Assembly: GCF_900100395.1 (NCBI RefSeq)
Contig: NZ_FNFB01000002.1
Span: forward strand, 557,074-621,073
From: Nonomuraea maritima
GTDB taxonomy: Bacteria; Actinomycetota; Actinomycetes; Streptosporangiales; Streptosporangiaceae
Reading direction: 5' to 3'
Length of the DNA stretch: 64,000 nucleotides
Made by a program: the position numbers and the translations under genes. This document shows, in pieces, positions 26,179-34,843 of this stretch. Positions within the stretch are counted from its first letter, which is position 1. Each line of letters begins with the position of its first letter. Under the pieces are notes generated by a model. The model did no database searches and was not told the origin of the DNA. It saw nothing but the letters and a program-made list of their open reading frames with translations.

Positions 26179-27723
26179 ATGCGGCGCACCTCAGCCTCCC
26201 TCGTCGCGGGCGCGCTCGTCGCGGCCCTCGCGTGGGCATCCGGACCCTCCTCCCCCGCCGTCGCCCTCGACCCCTCCGTGGGCGTGGCGGACCTCACCCA
26301 GGACATCAACCAGATCCTCAGCGACTCCCGGCTCACCATCGCCCGCGCGGGCGTGGTCGTCAGGAGCGCCCAGACCGGCGAGGACCTGTACGCCACCGAC
26401 GCCGGCAAGCAGCTCACCCCCGCCTCCAACACCAAGCTGTTCACCTCGGCCGCGGCGGCGGAGACGCTCGGCCTCGACTACCGCTTCCCCACCACCGTGC
26501 TGCACTCCGGCCGCAAGGCGGGCTCGGTGGTGACCGGCGACCTGGTGCTGCGCGGCACCGGCGACCCGACGATGCTGGCCGAGGACTACGACGCCCTGGC
26601 CGCCGCGGTGGCCAAGGCGGGCGTGAAGGTGGTCACCGGCAAGCTGGTGGCCGACGACACGTGGTTCGACGGCCAGCGGCTCGGCAACGACTGGGCCTGG
26701 GACGACGAGACCGCGTACTACGCGGCGCCGATCTCGGCCCTGACCGCGTCGCCCGACCGCGACTACGACGCGGGCTCCGTGATCGTCTCCGTGGCGGCCG
26801 AGAACGGCAAGGTCAAGGTGACCACCACGCCGCAGACCGACTACCTCAAGATCGTCAACCGGGCCACCGTGGGCGACAGCACCGACGTGCTCATCGAGCG
26901 GCAGCACGCCACCAACACGGTGGTGATCACCGGCACCGTCGCGGGCTCGTACCAGGAGTGGGTGGCCGTGGACGACCCCACGGCGTACGCGGCCTCACTG
27001 TTCCGCGAGGCGCTGAAGAAGCACGGCGTGAAGGTGATCGGCGCGACCACCTCCGGCGCGGCCCCCGAGGGGGCCAAGGAGCTGGCCAAGCACGAGTCGA
27101 TGCCGCTGAGTGAGCTGCTGGTGCCGTTCCTGAAGCTGAGCAACAACATCCACGCGGAGATCCTCACCAAGGCGATGGGCCGCAAGGCGGCCGGCCAGGG
27201 CACGTGGGCGGCCGGGCTCAAGGTCGTCACCGACTTCGCGAAGGCGAACGGCGCCGAGGTGATCAACATGCGGGACGGCTCGGGGCTCTCGCGCCGCGAC
27301 GGCTTCTCGCCGAGCTCGATCGCGACGTTCCTGGCGTCCCTGCGGGACAAGCCGTGGTTCACCACCTGGTACGACGCGCTGCCCGTGGCCGGCAACAACG
27401 AGCGCTTCGTGGGGGGCACCCTGCGCAGCCGGATGCAGAACACCGCCGCGGCGAACAACGTCCGGGCCAAGACGGGCTCGCTGACCGGTGTCACGGCGCT
27501 GTCGGGCTACGTCACCAGCGCGGACGGCGAGCCGCTGGTCTTCTCGATCATGCTCAACCAGTACCTGTCGGGCTCGCCCAAGGACATCGAGGACAAGATC
27601 GCCGTACGGCTCGCACAGTTCTCGCGGACGGCGGGCACCTCTGACGTGAGCTCACTGCGCGTGGCCGAGCCGACCTCGTCGGGCGACCTCGAGTGCTCGT
27701 GGCTGAAGCCGGTGCAGTGCTGA
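26179..27723 (+). CDS. dacB: D-alanyl-D-alanine carboxypeptidase/endopeptidase (PBP4 type)
   Basis: A 514-residue secreted S13 peptidase. After the signal peptide ([20 protein letters not shown]) come the three active-site motifs: LTPASNTKLF (SxxK, ~residue 90), FLKLSNNIHAE (SxN) and VRAKTGSLTGV (KTG). It removes terminal D-Ala or cleaves crosslinks in peptidoglycan. The C-terminus is rich in Ser/Thr and holds two Cys (ECSWLKPVQC) that could form a disulfide. ATG 26179 follows GGAG; an upstream in-frame ATG (26134) lacks support. Confidence 0.92.
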   Translation: MRRTSASLVAGALVAALAWASGPSSPAVALDPSVGVADLTQDINQILSDSRLTIARAGVVVRSAQTGEDLYATDAGKQLTPASNTKLFTSAAAAETLGLDYRFPTTVLHSGRKAGSVVTGDLVLRGTGDPTMLAEDYDALAAAVAKAGVKVVTGKLVADDTWFDGQRLGNDWAWDDETAYYAAPISALTASPDRDYDAGSVIVSVAAENGKVKVTTTPQTDYLKIVNRATVGDSTDVLIERQHATNTVVITGTVAGSYQEWVAVDDPTAYAASLFREALKKHGVKVIGATTSGAAPEGAKELAKHESMPLSELLVPFLKLSNNIHAEILTKAMGRKAAGQGTWAAGLKVVTDFAKANGAEVINMRDGSGLSRRDGFSPSSIATFLASLRDKPWFTTWYDALPVAGNNERFVGGTLRSRMQNTAAANNVRAKTGSLTGVTALSGYVTSADGEPLVFSIMLNQYLSGSPKDIEDKIAVRLAQFSRTAGTSDVSSLRVAEPTSSGDLECSWLKPVQC

Positions 27724-28016
27724 CCTGGTTGAACGCGACACGACGCGGAACGGGACGCTGGGGCTTACCCAGCTGAGCCGGATTCCAAACCTGGAGCTCC
27801 AAGTTTGGGGTGGGATTTCCATACATAACCGACTTGCGGCGGCAGAATCAACGTAACCGCCGTAGACCACGGAGCGCCGGGCTCAGCACCGGCCCACCTC
27901 CAAGCCGGTACCCCACCGCACACCCCGCGCTCCTTCCCGGCGGACCCGGCCGCGCCTGTTTCCCGCACCAGGCCCGCGGCCGGGTCCGCGACGCGGGCAC
28001 ACCGAAAACCGCCCAG
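27724..28016. other. intergenic region with large hairpins
   Basis: No gene is supported. A near-perfect 24-bp palindrome lies at 27785-27808 (CCAAAC...GTTTGG around GGAGCTCC). A 14-bp perfect stem, CGGACCCGGCCGCG (27941-27954) with CGCGGCCGGGTCCG (27975-27988), has a loop that itself contains CCTG/CAGG. These could be a late terminator of dacB or a structured RNA. Confidence 0.5.
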
Positions 28017-28055
28017 AAAAAGGCCAAGGGGCCCACCCCAACGGATGAGCCCCTT
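28017..28055 (-). terminator. terminator of the small secreted protein gene
   Basis: On the minus strand AAGGGGC pairs with GCCCCTT, followed by GGCCTTTTT, 12 nt after the stop at 28067. Confidence 0.65.
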
Positions 28056-28066
28056 GTTCAAGATCC

Positions 28067-28327
28067 TCAGAGCGCGCCGAGCGCCCCTTCGAGGAGACTG
28101 CCGAGCAGGCCCTCCTCGCCCAGCGCGTTCAGGTCCTCCAGGTCCTCGGCCGAGTAACCGTGCCGCCCGCCGATGCTGCAGTCCTCGCCACAGTTCTGGT
28201 AGATCAGGACATCGTGCTGACGGTCGTGGTGGTCCTGGGGCCAGTTGGTGGCCGAGGCGAGCGCGGAGCCACTGAACATCACCATCCCGCCGACGACTCC
28301 GGCGAGGACGAGTCCGTGCTTGTACAT
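28067..28327 (-). CDS. small secreted protein with a Cys pair
   Basis: An 86-residue protein with a signal peptide (HGLVLAGVVGGMVMFSGSAL, then ASA) and a mature part rich in His and Asp (NWPQDHHDRQHDVLIYQ), a CGEDC motif, and a hydrophobic Leu/Gly C-terminus (EEGLLGSLLEGALGAL). I do not recognise a named family. AAAGGGGAA lies eight bases upstream of ATG 28327. It resembles the many small exported proteins of morphologically complex actinomycetes; the C-terminal helix could insert in membranes or self-assemble, which is speculation. Confidence 0.75.
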   Translation of the reverse strand: MYKHGLVLAGVVGGMVMFSGSALASATNWPQDHHDRQHDVLIYQNCGEDCSIGGRHGYSAEDLEDLNALGEEGLLGSLLEGALGAL

Positions 28328-28353
28328 TGTCGTTCCCCTTTGTTACCTCTTGG

Positions 28354-28599
28354 CTACGCTACGTAGCTAACGGAGGAAGATTTGCCCTCGAGGTATCTCC
28401 GACAAACGCCAAGATTTCTGCTTTGACGAGGACGATCCCTTCCTTTGACCGAAGGGACGTACAGACCGGTCTCCTTGACCTCACGATGCCTGCGGTTGAT
28501 CATCTGCCACCACTGCGACAACCGGTGGATGACCTTGGCGCATACCTCGCAACAAATGCCGTACCGGGCGTGCGCCACCAGGAGCCAGATCGTGGACAT
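28354..28599 (-). CDS. possible 81-residue Cys-containing protein
   Basis: A weakly supported ORF: ATG 28599 opens MSTIWLLVAHARYGICCEVC and continues KVIHRLSQWWQMINRRHRE. The first ~45 codons have the local high-GC third-position bias; the last ~30 do not. The CCxxC cluster and Trp-Trp pair are distinctive. No RBS is seen; TATTTT nine bases before the ATG could be a -10 of a leaderless transcript. It may be spurious, and the rest of the 28328-28705 gap holds nothing else I can support. Confidence 0.3.
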   Translation of the reverse strand: MSTIWLLVAHARYGICCEVCAKVIHRLSQWWQMINRRHREVKETGLYVPSVKGRDRPRQSRNLGVCRRYLEGKSSSVSYVA

Positions 28600-28705
28600 A
28601 AGCGCGGGAAAATACACCAAAGCGTGGCAAGCACTGGGGCTCGTCACGAGGTCCACCCGCGCCCATGCGGCGGAGCCCGGCATGCCGCCTTCTGGGCACG
28701 CCCGA

Positions 28706-29473
28706 CTACGGCAGGGTGAGGATGACCGGGCCGTCCTCGGTGACGGCGACGGTGTGCTCGACGTGCACGCTCCTGCTGCCGTCGGCCGAGCACACCGACC
28801 AGCCGTCGGAGTCCATGACGTACTCGTCGCCGCCGCCGGCCATGAGGCTCGGCTCGATCGCGATCACCAGGCCGGGCCGCAGCCGCAGCCCACGCCCCCT
28901 GGTGGCCTCGTTGGGGACGAACGGCGACTCGTGCATCGCCCGGCCGATGCCGTGGCCGCCGAAGTCGTTCTGCATCCCGTAGCCGGCGCCGCGCCCGACG
29001 GTGGACATGGCGTGCCCGATGTCGCCCATCCGGCCGCCCGGCACGGCCGCCTCGATGCCCGCGGCGAGCGTCTCCTCGGCGACCTTGATCAGCTTGAGGT
29101 CCTCCTCGCGCGGCTGCCCGACCACGAAGCTGACCGTGCCGTCGGCGTGCCAGCCGTCGACGTAGGCGGCGCAGTCGATGCTGACGAGGTCGCCGTCACG
29201 CAGCCGGTACGGCGAGGGCAGCCCGTGCAGCATGACCCCGTTGACCGAGGTGCAGATCACCCCGGGGTAGGGCATCGCGCCGAACGACGGGTGGTACCCG
29301 AGGAACGACGCCCCGGCCCGCGCCTCCTCGATGACCGTCCGCGCCACCTCGTCCAGCTGCTTGAGCGAGACGCCGACGGCGGCCCGCTCCCGCACGGCCC
29401 CGTGGACGGCGGCGACCACCCGCCCCGCCTCCCGCATGGCGTCGATCTCCCCGACGGACTTGAGCTCGATCAC
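28706..29473 (-). CDS. map: type I methionine aminopeptidase
   Basis: A 255-residue metalloprotease removing N-terminal Met. Metal and active-site motifs are GYHPSFGAMPYPGVICTSVN, LVSIDCAAYVDGWHADGTVS (two Asp ligands), GGHGIGRAMHESP (His ligand), AIEPSLM (Glu) and VHVEHTVAV (Glu). The GTG at 29473 has GAGGAGGGG directly upstream. It lies outside the ribosomal-protein cluster where the housekeeping map usually sits, so it is probably an additional copy, perhaps controlled through the 24-bp palindrome just upstream. Confidence 0.93.
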   Translation of the reverse strand: MIELKSVGEIDAMREAGRVVAAVHGAVRERAAVGVSLKQLDEVARTVIEEARAGASFLGYHPSFGAMPYPGVICTSVNGVMLHGLPSPYRLRDGDLVSIDCAAYVDGWHADGTVSFVVGQPREEDLKLIKVAEETLAAGIEAAVPGGRMGDIGHAMSTVGRGAGYGMQNDFGGHGIGRAMHESPFVPNEATRGRGLRLRPGLVIAIEPSLMAGGGDEYVMDSDGWSVCSADGSRSVHVEHTVAVTEDGPVILTLP

Positions 29474-29488
29474 GGCCCCTCCTCGCTC

Positions 29489-29512
29489 GATAATAATACC
29501 GGTATTATTATC
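29489..29512. promoter_or_regulatory. perfect 24-bp AT-rich palindrome upstream of map
   Basis: The half-site GATAATAATACC is followed directly by its exact reverse complement. It lies 16 bp upstream of the map GTG and overlaps the stop codon of the NUDIX gene. Such an AT-rich perfect dyad in this GC-rich DNA is very likely a repressor operator. Confidence 0.8.
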
Positions 29513-29990
29513 ACGCTTCCGGCCGGTGCGGTTCGAAGAGGCGGTGGAGCAGCGTCCCCTGACCCGACTGCAGCACGTGGGCATGCTCCAGCGGGATCCA
29601 GAAGCACTCGAAGCGGGTCGGCTCCCCCACCCCGTCATGCCGCTCAGAGCTGAACCACCGCTCGGGCGCGGGCTCCTCCAGCGCCAACTGGAAGACGTGG
29701 CGGCGCTGCACCTCGGCGCGGTACGGGGTCATGTCGTAGCGGGTCACGCCGAGCTTGCGCACCACAGTGAACGCGCTGAGCCCGGTCTCCTCCCGCGCCT
29801 CCCGAAGAGCGGCGTCCCCCGGCTCCTCCCCCACCCTGACGGTGCCCGCCGGCACCTGGACCCCGACCTCTTCCCAGCTGTGGTCGACGTGCCGGAAGAC
29901 GAGCAGCCGACCGTCCCTGACGATGTAGCAGAGCGCCTTGTCGCGTACGGGCTTCGCGGTCAGGTGAGGGTGAGGAGCGATGGGGATCAT
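29511..29990 (-). CDS. NUDIX hydrolase
   Basis: A 159-residue NUDIX protein with the complete Nudix box: GTVRVGEEPGDAALREAREE followed by TGL. A short N-terminal extension contains PHPHL. Substrates of this family are nucleoside diphosphates linked to another moiety; which one is not deducible. It is co-oriented with map 38 bp downstream, but the palindrome between them suggests map has its own regulated promoter. Confidence 0.88.
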   Translation of the reverse strand: MIPIAPHPHLTAKPVRDKALCYIVRDGRLLVFRHVDHSWEEVGVQVPAGTVRVGEEPGDAALREAREETGLSAFTVVRKLGVTRYDMTPYRAEVQRRHVFQLALEEPAPERWFSSERHDGVGEPTRFECFWIPLEHAHVLQSGQGTLLHRLFEPHRPEA

Positions 29991-30109
29991 GGCGGCGATT
30001 GTTGGGCCGCGGGCCGAGGATCACAACCGGTTGTCCCCGGGGAATGCGGTGGCGCGGGCCGTGCGCAGCGGCCAGAATCACAGGGACGCACTGGCTGAAG
30101 GAGCCCATG

Positions 30110-31309
30110 ATGGACACCTCGTCGGCACCAGGCACCTCGGCGCAGTCGCGCACCCCTTGGGGCACGATCGCCGTCACCTACCTCGGCGGGGTCGTCGCGG
30201 CCATGAGTCTCGGCAAGTTCGCCCCGGTCGGGCCGGCGGTGGCGGCCGAGCTGGGGCTGTCGCTGTCGCAGCTGGGCTGGGTGATCTCCACGGTGGTCGG
30301 CGTCGGGGCCGTCGCCGGCTTACCCGCCGGCTACCTCGTCCGCCGCCACGGCGCCGAGCGGTCGCTGGTCACCGGGCTGGTGCTGCTCGCGGTGGCGAGC
30401 GCGGCGGGCGCCGGCGCCGGCGGCTACGCCTGGCTGCTGGTCGCCCGGGGTCTCGAGGGCATCGGGTATCTCCTGGTGACCATCGCCTGCCCGGCGCTGA
30501 TCGCACGTCTCGCCCACGAGCGCGACCGCGGCACCGCGCTGTCCGTCTGGGCCACGTTCGTCGCAGTGGGCCTGGGCGCGAGCACACTGGCTGGAGGCGC
30601 GATCGGGGCCGCTCTCGGCTGGCGGGGCTGGATCGGGGTCCTCGCCGCCCTCACGCTCGTCATGGCGCTCGTCGTACGCGTACGCCTGCCGCGCGGATCC
30701 GGCCTTCAGGCGGCCGCCGGGCCCGTCCCCCGTACGGGTGCGCTGGCCTGGCCGGGCATGCTCGCCGCGGCCTTCGGCCTGGCCGTGCTGATGACCATCC
30801 CGGTGGTCGTGCTGCTGCCCACGCTGCTGGCCGAGCAGCACGGGTACTCGGCCGCCTCCGCCGGCGCGGTCACGTCGGTGATCTCCGTGCTCAGCGCCCT
30901 CGGCGGGCTGGCCGTCGGCATGCTGCTGCGGCGCGGCTCCCGCGTCGGTGTCCTGGCGCTCGCCGGGCTGCTCACCCTGCCGGCCGCCTGGCTCATGTTC
31001 GGCGACCACGGCTCCACGCAGGCCGCGCTGGCCGGGGCGGGCGTCATCTCGATCGAGAACGGCTTCCTCGGGGCCCTCGGCTTCGCCACGCTGCCGCTGG
31101 TGCTGGAACGTCTCGACCACGCCGACGTCGGCAACGGCATGGTCGCCCAGGCGGGCAGCATCGGGTCGCTGCTCGGCCCGCCGATGTTCGGCCTGGTGCT
31201 CGAGGGACCCGGTCAGCAGGCCCTCGTGCCGGTGATCGCCGCCGGGATCGTGGCCTCCGTCGGCGCGCTGCTGCTGGTCGGCAGAAGAGCGGCCCTGCCG
31301 CGGCCGTGA
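30110..31309 (+). CDS. MFS transporter (CynX/NimT-like)
   Basis: A 399-residue, 12-helix MFS protein. The helix 2-3 loop motif AGYLVRRHGAERSLVTG is clear, and helix 1 holds YLGGVVAAMSLGKFAPVGPA. The overall pattern resembles the cyanate/nitroimidazole-type branch, so export or uptake of a small organic compound is expected. GAAGGAG precedes ATG 30107/30110 and spacing favours 30110. It converges on ilvC with a shared hairpin terminator. Confidence 0.8.
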   Translation: MDTSSAPGTSAQSRTPWGTIAVTYLGGVVAAMSLGKFAPVGPAVAAELGLSLSQLGWVISTVVGVGAVAGLPAGYLVRRHGAERSLVTGLVLLAVASAAGAGAGGYAWLLVARGLEGIGYLLVTIACPALIARLAHERDRGTALSVWATFVAVGLGASTLAGGAIGAALGWRGWIGVLAALTLVMALVVRVRLPRGSGLQAAAGPVPRTGALAWPGMLAAAFGLAVLMTIPVVVLLPTLLAEQHGYSAASAGAVTSVISVLSALGGLAVGMLLRRGSRVGVLALAGLLTLPAAWLMFGDHGSTQAALAGAGVISIENGFLGALGFATLPLVLERLDHADVGNGMVAQAGSIGSLLGPPMFGLVLEGPGQQALVPVIAAGIVASVGALLLVGRRAALPRP

Positions 31310-31317
31310 GAACAGCA

Positions 31318-31350
31318 GCGGCGGGCAGGGGACGTGCCCCCGCCCGCCGC
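31318..31350. terminator. bidirectional terminator between the MFS gene and ilvC
   Basis: GCGGCGGGC-A-GGGG pairs with CCCC-C-GCCCGCCGC across a short loop, in the 51-bp gap between two convergent genes. Confidence 0.7.
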
Positions 31351-31360
31351 GTTCGCCTGA

Positions 31361-32353
31361 TCAGGCCTTCAGCCAGCTCATCATCGGACGGAGCTTGGCG
31401 CCGGTCTTCTCGATGGCGTCCTCGGCGAGCTCACCGCGGTAGCGCTTGAACTCCTTCTGGCCGCTGTCGAACTCCTCGACGAGCTGCCGGGCGAAGGTGC
31501 CGTCCTGAACCTCGGCCAGGATGCGGCGCATCTCCTGACGGGTCTCGTCGTTGATGACGCGCGGGCCGCGGGTGTAGCCGCCGTACTCGGCCGTGTCGGA
31601 GACCGACCAGTACATCTTGGAGATGCCGCCCTCGTACATGAGGTCGACGATGAGCTTCATCTCGTGCAGGCACTCGAAGTACGCGATCTCGGGCTGGTAG
31701 CCGGCCTCGATCAGTGTGTCGAAGCCGGCCTTGATCAGCTCGGAGACGCCGCCGCACAGCACGGCCTGCTCACCGAACAGGTCGGTCTCCGTCTCCTCCT
31801 TGAACGTGGTGCGCAGCGCGCCGGCCCGGGTGCCGCCGATGCCCTTGGCATACGAGAGCGCCAGGTCGAGTGCCTTGCCGGAGGCGTCCTTCTCGACCGC
31901 GACGAGACACGGTACGCCGCGCCCGGCCTCGAACTGCCGGCGGACGAGGTGGCCAGGACCCTTCGGGGCGACCATGCAGACGTCGACGCCCTCGGGGGCC
32001 TCGATGAGCCCGTAGCGGATGTTGAGGCCGTGGCCGAAGAACAGCGCGTCGCCCTCGACGAGGTTGGGGGCGACGTGCTCGGTGTACAGGTGACGCTGGA
32101 TGTGGTCGGGCGCGAGGATCATCGTGAGGTTGGCCTCTTCGACCGCCTCGGCCGGGGTGACCACGCGCAGGCCGTCGTTCTCGGCCTTCTCGCGGCTCTT
32201 GGAGCCCTCGGGCAGGCCGACGCGCACGTCAACGCCGGAGTCGCGCAGCGAGAGCGCGTGGGCGTGACCCTGGCTGCCGTACCCCAGGACCGCCACGTGG
32301 CGTCCCTGGATGATGGACAGGTCGGCCTGGTCGTCGTAGTAAATATCGGTCAC
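31361..32353 (-). CDS. ilvC: ketol-acid reductoisomerase (class I)
   Basis: A 330-residue NADPH-dependent enzyme converting acetolactate or acetohydroxybutyrate to the dihydroxy acids of the Val/Leu/Ile pathway. Rossmann motif [20 protein letters not shown], then [16 protein letters not shown] and [15 protein letters not shown], and in the C-terminal knotted domain [31 protein letters not shown] and [11 protein letters not shown] 32353 has AAAGG upstream; it lies 14 bp after the ilvN stop as the last gene of ilvBNC. Confidence 0.97.
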   Translation of the reverse strand: MTDIYYDDQADLSIIQGRHVAVLGYGSQGHAHALSLRDSGVDVRVGLPEGSKSREKAENDGLRVVTPAEAVEEANLTMILAPDHIQRHLYTEHVAPNLVEGDALFFGHGLNIRYGLIEAPEGVDVCMVAPKGPGHLVRRQFEAGRGVPCLVAVEKDASGKALDLALSYAKGIGGTRAGALRTTFKEETETDLFGEQAVLCGGVSELIKAGFDTLIEAGYQPEIAYFECLHEMKLIVDLMYEGGISKMYWSVSDTAEYGGYTRGPRVINDETRQEMRRILAEVQDGTFARQLVEEFDSGQKEFKRYRGELAEDAIEKTGAKLRPMMSWLKA

Positions 32354-32367
32354 TTGCTGAAAACCTT

Positions 32368-32892
32368 TCAGGCGGTGCGGTCCAGTGCCCTGAGGGACCG
32401 GTCGGTGATGGAACGGGCGCCGCGGCCGATGGCCACCAAGCCCGACTGGACGAGTTCTTTGATCCCGAACGGCTCGAGGACCTTGACGAACGCCTCGAGC
32501 TTGTCGGAAGTGCCGGTGACCTCGATGGTCACGGCGTCGGCCGCGACGTCGACGCACCGCGCACGGAAGAGCTGGACGAGCTCGAGCACGTGCGAACGGG
32601 TCTCGGCGTCGGCCCTGACCTTGATGAGCATGAGCTCGCGCTGCACGGACTGCCCCGGGTCGAGCTCGACGATCTTGAGCACGTTCACCAGCTTGTTGAG
32701 CTGCTTGGTGACCTGCTCGAGCGGCAGCTCCTCGACGCTCACGACGATGGTGATGCGCGAGATGTCGTCGTGCTCGGTCTGCCCGACGGCCAGCGAGTCG
32801 ATGTTGAAACCACGCCGGCTGAACAGCGCCGACACGCGCGCGAGGACACCCGGCTTGTTCTCGACAAGCACCGACAACGTGTGCCTACTCAT
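32368..32892 (-). CDS. ilvN: acetolactate synthase small (regulatory) subunit
   Basis: A 174-residue subunit with an N-terminal ACT domain ([35 protein letters not shown]) and a C-terminal ALS_ss domain ([20 protein letters not shown]). It activates IlvB and confers valine sensitivity. The start at 32892 lies inside the end of ilvB (8-bp overlap), so the two are translationally coupled. Confidence 0.96.
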   Translation of the reverse strand: MSRHTLSVLVENKPGVLARVSALFSRRGFNIDSLAVGQTEHDDISRITIVVSVEELPLEQVTKQLNKLVNVLKIVELDPGQSVQRELMLIKVRADAETRSHVLELVQLFRARCVDVAADAVTIEVTGTSDKLEAFVKVLEPFGIKELVQSGLVAIGRGARSITDRSLRALDRTA

Positions 32893-34624
32893 CTTCGTTC
32901 TCCCACCTGGGCGCCATGTCACGGGCGATCTGGATGTCGTCGTTGCTGGTGCCGGCCGCGACCATGGGCCAGACCATGGCGTCCTTGTGGACGACGAAGT
33001 CGACCACGACCGGCACGTCGTTGATCTCCATGGCCTTCTTGATCACGGCGTCCACGTCCTCGGGACGCTCGCATCGCAGGCCAACACAACCATAGGCCTC
33101 GGCCAGCTTGACGAAGTCGGGGATGCGGCGCGTCGTCTGCAGGTCGACGTTGCTGTACCGCTCCTCGTAGAAGAGCGTCTGCCACTGGCGGACCATGCCG
33201 AGGTTGCCGTTGTTGATCACGGCGATCTTGATCGGCACGCCTTCCAGTGTGCAGGTGGCCAGCTCCTGGTTGGTCATCTGGAAGCAGCCGTCGCCGTCGA
33301 TGGCCCACACGGTCGCGTCGGGGCGGCCCATCTTGGCGCCCATCGCGGCCGGGACGGCGAAGCCCATCGTGCCGAGGCCGCCGGAGTTGATGAACGTGCC
33401 GGGGTTCTCGTAGTCGATGAACTGCGAGGCCCACATCTGGTGCTGTCCGACCCCGGCCACGTAGTAGGCGTCGGGCCCGACGATGGAGCTCAGCCGCTCC
33501 ATGACGTACTGCGGGCTGAGCGAGCCCTCGGGCGCCGGCTCGTAACCGAGCGGGTACGTCTTCTTGTAGCCGTTGAGCGTCGACCACCATTCGGCGTAGT
33601 CGCCCTGGGTCTCGACGGCCCGCACGGCGTTGATGAGGTCGGCGATGACCTCTTTGCAGTCGCCGACGATCGGCACGTCGGCGTGCCGGTTCTTGGAGAT
33701 CTCGGCCGGGTCGATGTCGGCGTGCACGATCTTCGCGTGGGGCGCGAACGACGACAGCTGGCCGGTCACCCGGTCGTCGAACCGCACGCCGAGCGCGACG
33801 ATCAGGTCGGACTGCTGCAGCGCGCCGACGGCCGAGACGCTGCCGTGCATGCCGGGCATGCCCATGTGCTGCGGGTGGCTGTCGGGGAAGGTGCCGCGGG
33901 CCATCAGCGTCGTGACGACCGGGATGTTCGTCAGCTCCGCGAGCTGCAGCAGTTCCTCGGAGGCGCCCGCCTTGTGCACGCCGCCGCCGACGTACAGGAC
34001 GGGCCGGTGCGACTCGGCGATCAGCTTGGCGGCCTCGCGGATCTGCTTGGAGTGCGGCCTCGTGACCGGGCGGTACCCGGGCAGCTGCATGGTGGGCGGC
34101 CAGCTGAAGGTGGTCTCCGCCTGGAGGGCGTCCTTGGAGATGTCCACGAGCACCGGGCCTGGGCGGCCCGTCGAGGCGATGTGGAAGGCCTCCATGATCG
34201 TACGCGCGATGTCCGCCGGGTCGGTCACCAGGAAGTTGTGCTTCGTGATCGGCATGGTGATGCCGGAGATGTCGGCTTCCTGGAAAGCGTCCGTGCCGAT
34301 GGCCGCACTCGCCACCTGCCCGGTGATCGCCACGATCGGCACCGAGTCCATGTACGCGTCAGCGATCGGCGTCACGAGGTTGGTCGCACCCGGCCCGCTG
34401 GTCGCCATGCACACCCCGACGCGGCCGGTGGCCTGCGCGTAGCCCTCGGCCGCGTGTCCCGCGCCCTGCTCGTGCCGTACGAGCACGTGCCGCACCTTGG
34501 TCGAGTCGTAGAGAGGATCGTAGGCCGGCAGAATCGCACCGCCGGGGATCCCGAACATGGTGTCGACTCCCATGTGCTCCAAAGCCCGCACCAGGGCCTG
34601 CGCACCTGTCATCCGTTCGGTCAT
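32885..34624 (-). CDS. ilvB: acetolactate synthase large (catalytic) subunit
   Basis: A 579-residue ThDP enzyme condensing pyruvate with pyruvate or 2-oxobutyrate. It has the ThDP glutamate region [20 protein letters not shown] (~residue 50), FAD-binding central domain, and [15 protein letters not shown] of the Mg-ThDP site. It heads the ilvB-ilvN-ilvC operon. The ATG at 34624 follows GCAAGGAACGAGCCG. Expression is probably attenuated through the leader peptide at 34724-34774. Confidence 0.97.
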   Translation of the reverse strand: MTERMTGAQALVRALEHMGVDTMFGIPGGAILPAYDPLYDSTKVRHVLVRHEQGAGHAAEGYAQATGRVGVCMATSGPGATNLVTPIADAYMDSVPIVAITGQVASAAIGTDAFQEADISGITMPITKHNFLVTDPADIARTIMEAFHIASTGRPGPVLVDISKDALQAETTFSWPPTMQLPGYRPVTRPHSKQIREAAKLIAESHRPVLYVGGGVHKAGASEELLQLAELTNIPVVTTLMARGTFPDSHPQHMGMPGMHGSVSAVGALQQSDLIVALGVRFDDRVTGQLSSFAPHAKIVHADIDPAEISKNRHADVPIVGDCKEVIADLINAVRAVETQGDYAEWWSTLNGYKKTYPLGYEPAPEGSLSPQYVMERLSSIVGPDAYYVAGVGQHQMWASQFIDYENPGTFINSGGLGTMGFAVPAAMGAKMGRPDATVWAIDGDGCFQMTNQELATCTLEGVPIKIAVINNGNLGMVRQWQTLFYEERYSNVDLQTTRRIPDFVKLAEAYGCVGLRCERPEDVDAVIKKAMEINDVPVVVDFVVHKDAMVWPMVAAGTSNDDIQIARDMAPRWENEDE

Positions 34625-34661
34625 CGGCTCGTTCCTTGCGTGGCAGCTCGCTTGAGGACAT

Positions 34662-34700
34662 AAAAAATGCCCCGGTCCCGCCGGGCGGCGGGTCTGGGGC
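34662..34700 (-). terminator. ilvB attenuator terminator
   Basis: Minus strand CCCCAGACCCGCCG pairs with CGGCGGGACCGGGG (two mismatches), followed by CATTTTTTATG. It sits about 40 nt before the ilvB ATG. Confidence 0.85.
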
Positions 34701-34703
34701 GGC

Positions 34704-34743
34704 GCGCAGGTCGTCGTGCTTCGCTATCGGCCTGCGCGCCGGC
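34704..34743 (-). promoter_or_regulatory. ilvB leader pre-terminator hairpin
   Basis: CGGCGCGCAGG and CCTGCGCGCCG form an 11-bp stem overlapping the last codons of the leader peptide. A ribosome on those codons would disrupt it and alter formation of the downstream terminator. Confidence 0.6.
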
Positions 34744-34774
34744 GAAGTACTACGAGAATCTCACTGCGAAGCAT
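34724..34774 (-). CDS. ilvB leader peptide (Ile-Leu-Val-Val-Leu)
   Basis: A 16-codon ORF from ATG 34774 to TAG 34724 encodes MLRSEILVVLRRRAGR. It contains Ile-Leu-Val-Val-Leu, all three products of the pathway, ahead of a pre-terminator and a terminator. This is the classic actinobacterial ilvB attenuator. The -10 placement suggests the peptide is translated from a nearly leaderless mRNA. Confidence 0.85.
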   Translation of the reverse strand: MLRSEILVVLRRRAGR

Positions 34775-34781
34775 GCCAAAC

Positions 34782-34812
34782 ACCATAGCCGCTCCGAACG
34801 CACATGTGTCAA
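34782..34812 (-). promoter_or_regulatory. predicted ilvBNC promoter
   Basis: On the minus strand TTGACA (34812-34807) and TATGGT (34787-34782) are separated by 19 bp, which would start transcription at about the leader-peptide ATG. Confidence 0.6.
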
Positions 34813-34843
34813 CTCCTTGGACACATGTCTCAGACAGTGAGAC
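34802..34843. promoter_or_regulatory. two dyads overlapping the ilvB promoter
   Basis: ACATGTGTC (34802-34810) and GACACATGT (34820-34828) form a perfect 9-bp dyad that covers the ilvB -35. GTCTCA (34827-34832) and TGAGAC (34838-34843) form a second, overlapping dyad. The first is a candidate repressor site; the second resembles operators reported for IclR-type leucine regulators in actinobacteria, from memory. Confidence 0.5.

Noticed and set aside
31664..34663. 999-codon plus-strand open frame across the ilv operon
   Set aside because: It is antisense to ilvC, ilvN and ilvB, which have unmistakable motifs. Long antisense frames are expected in high-GC DNA.
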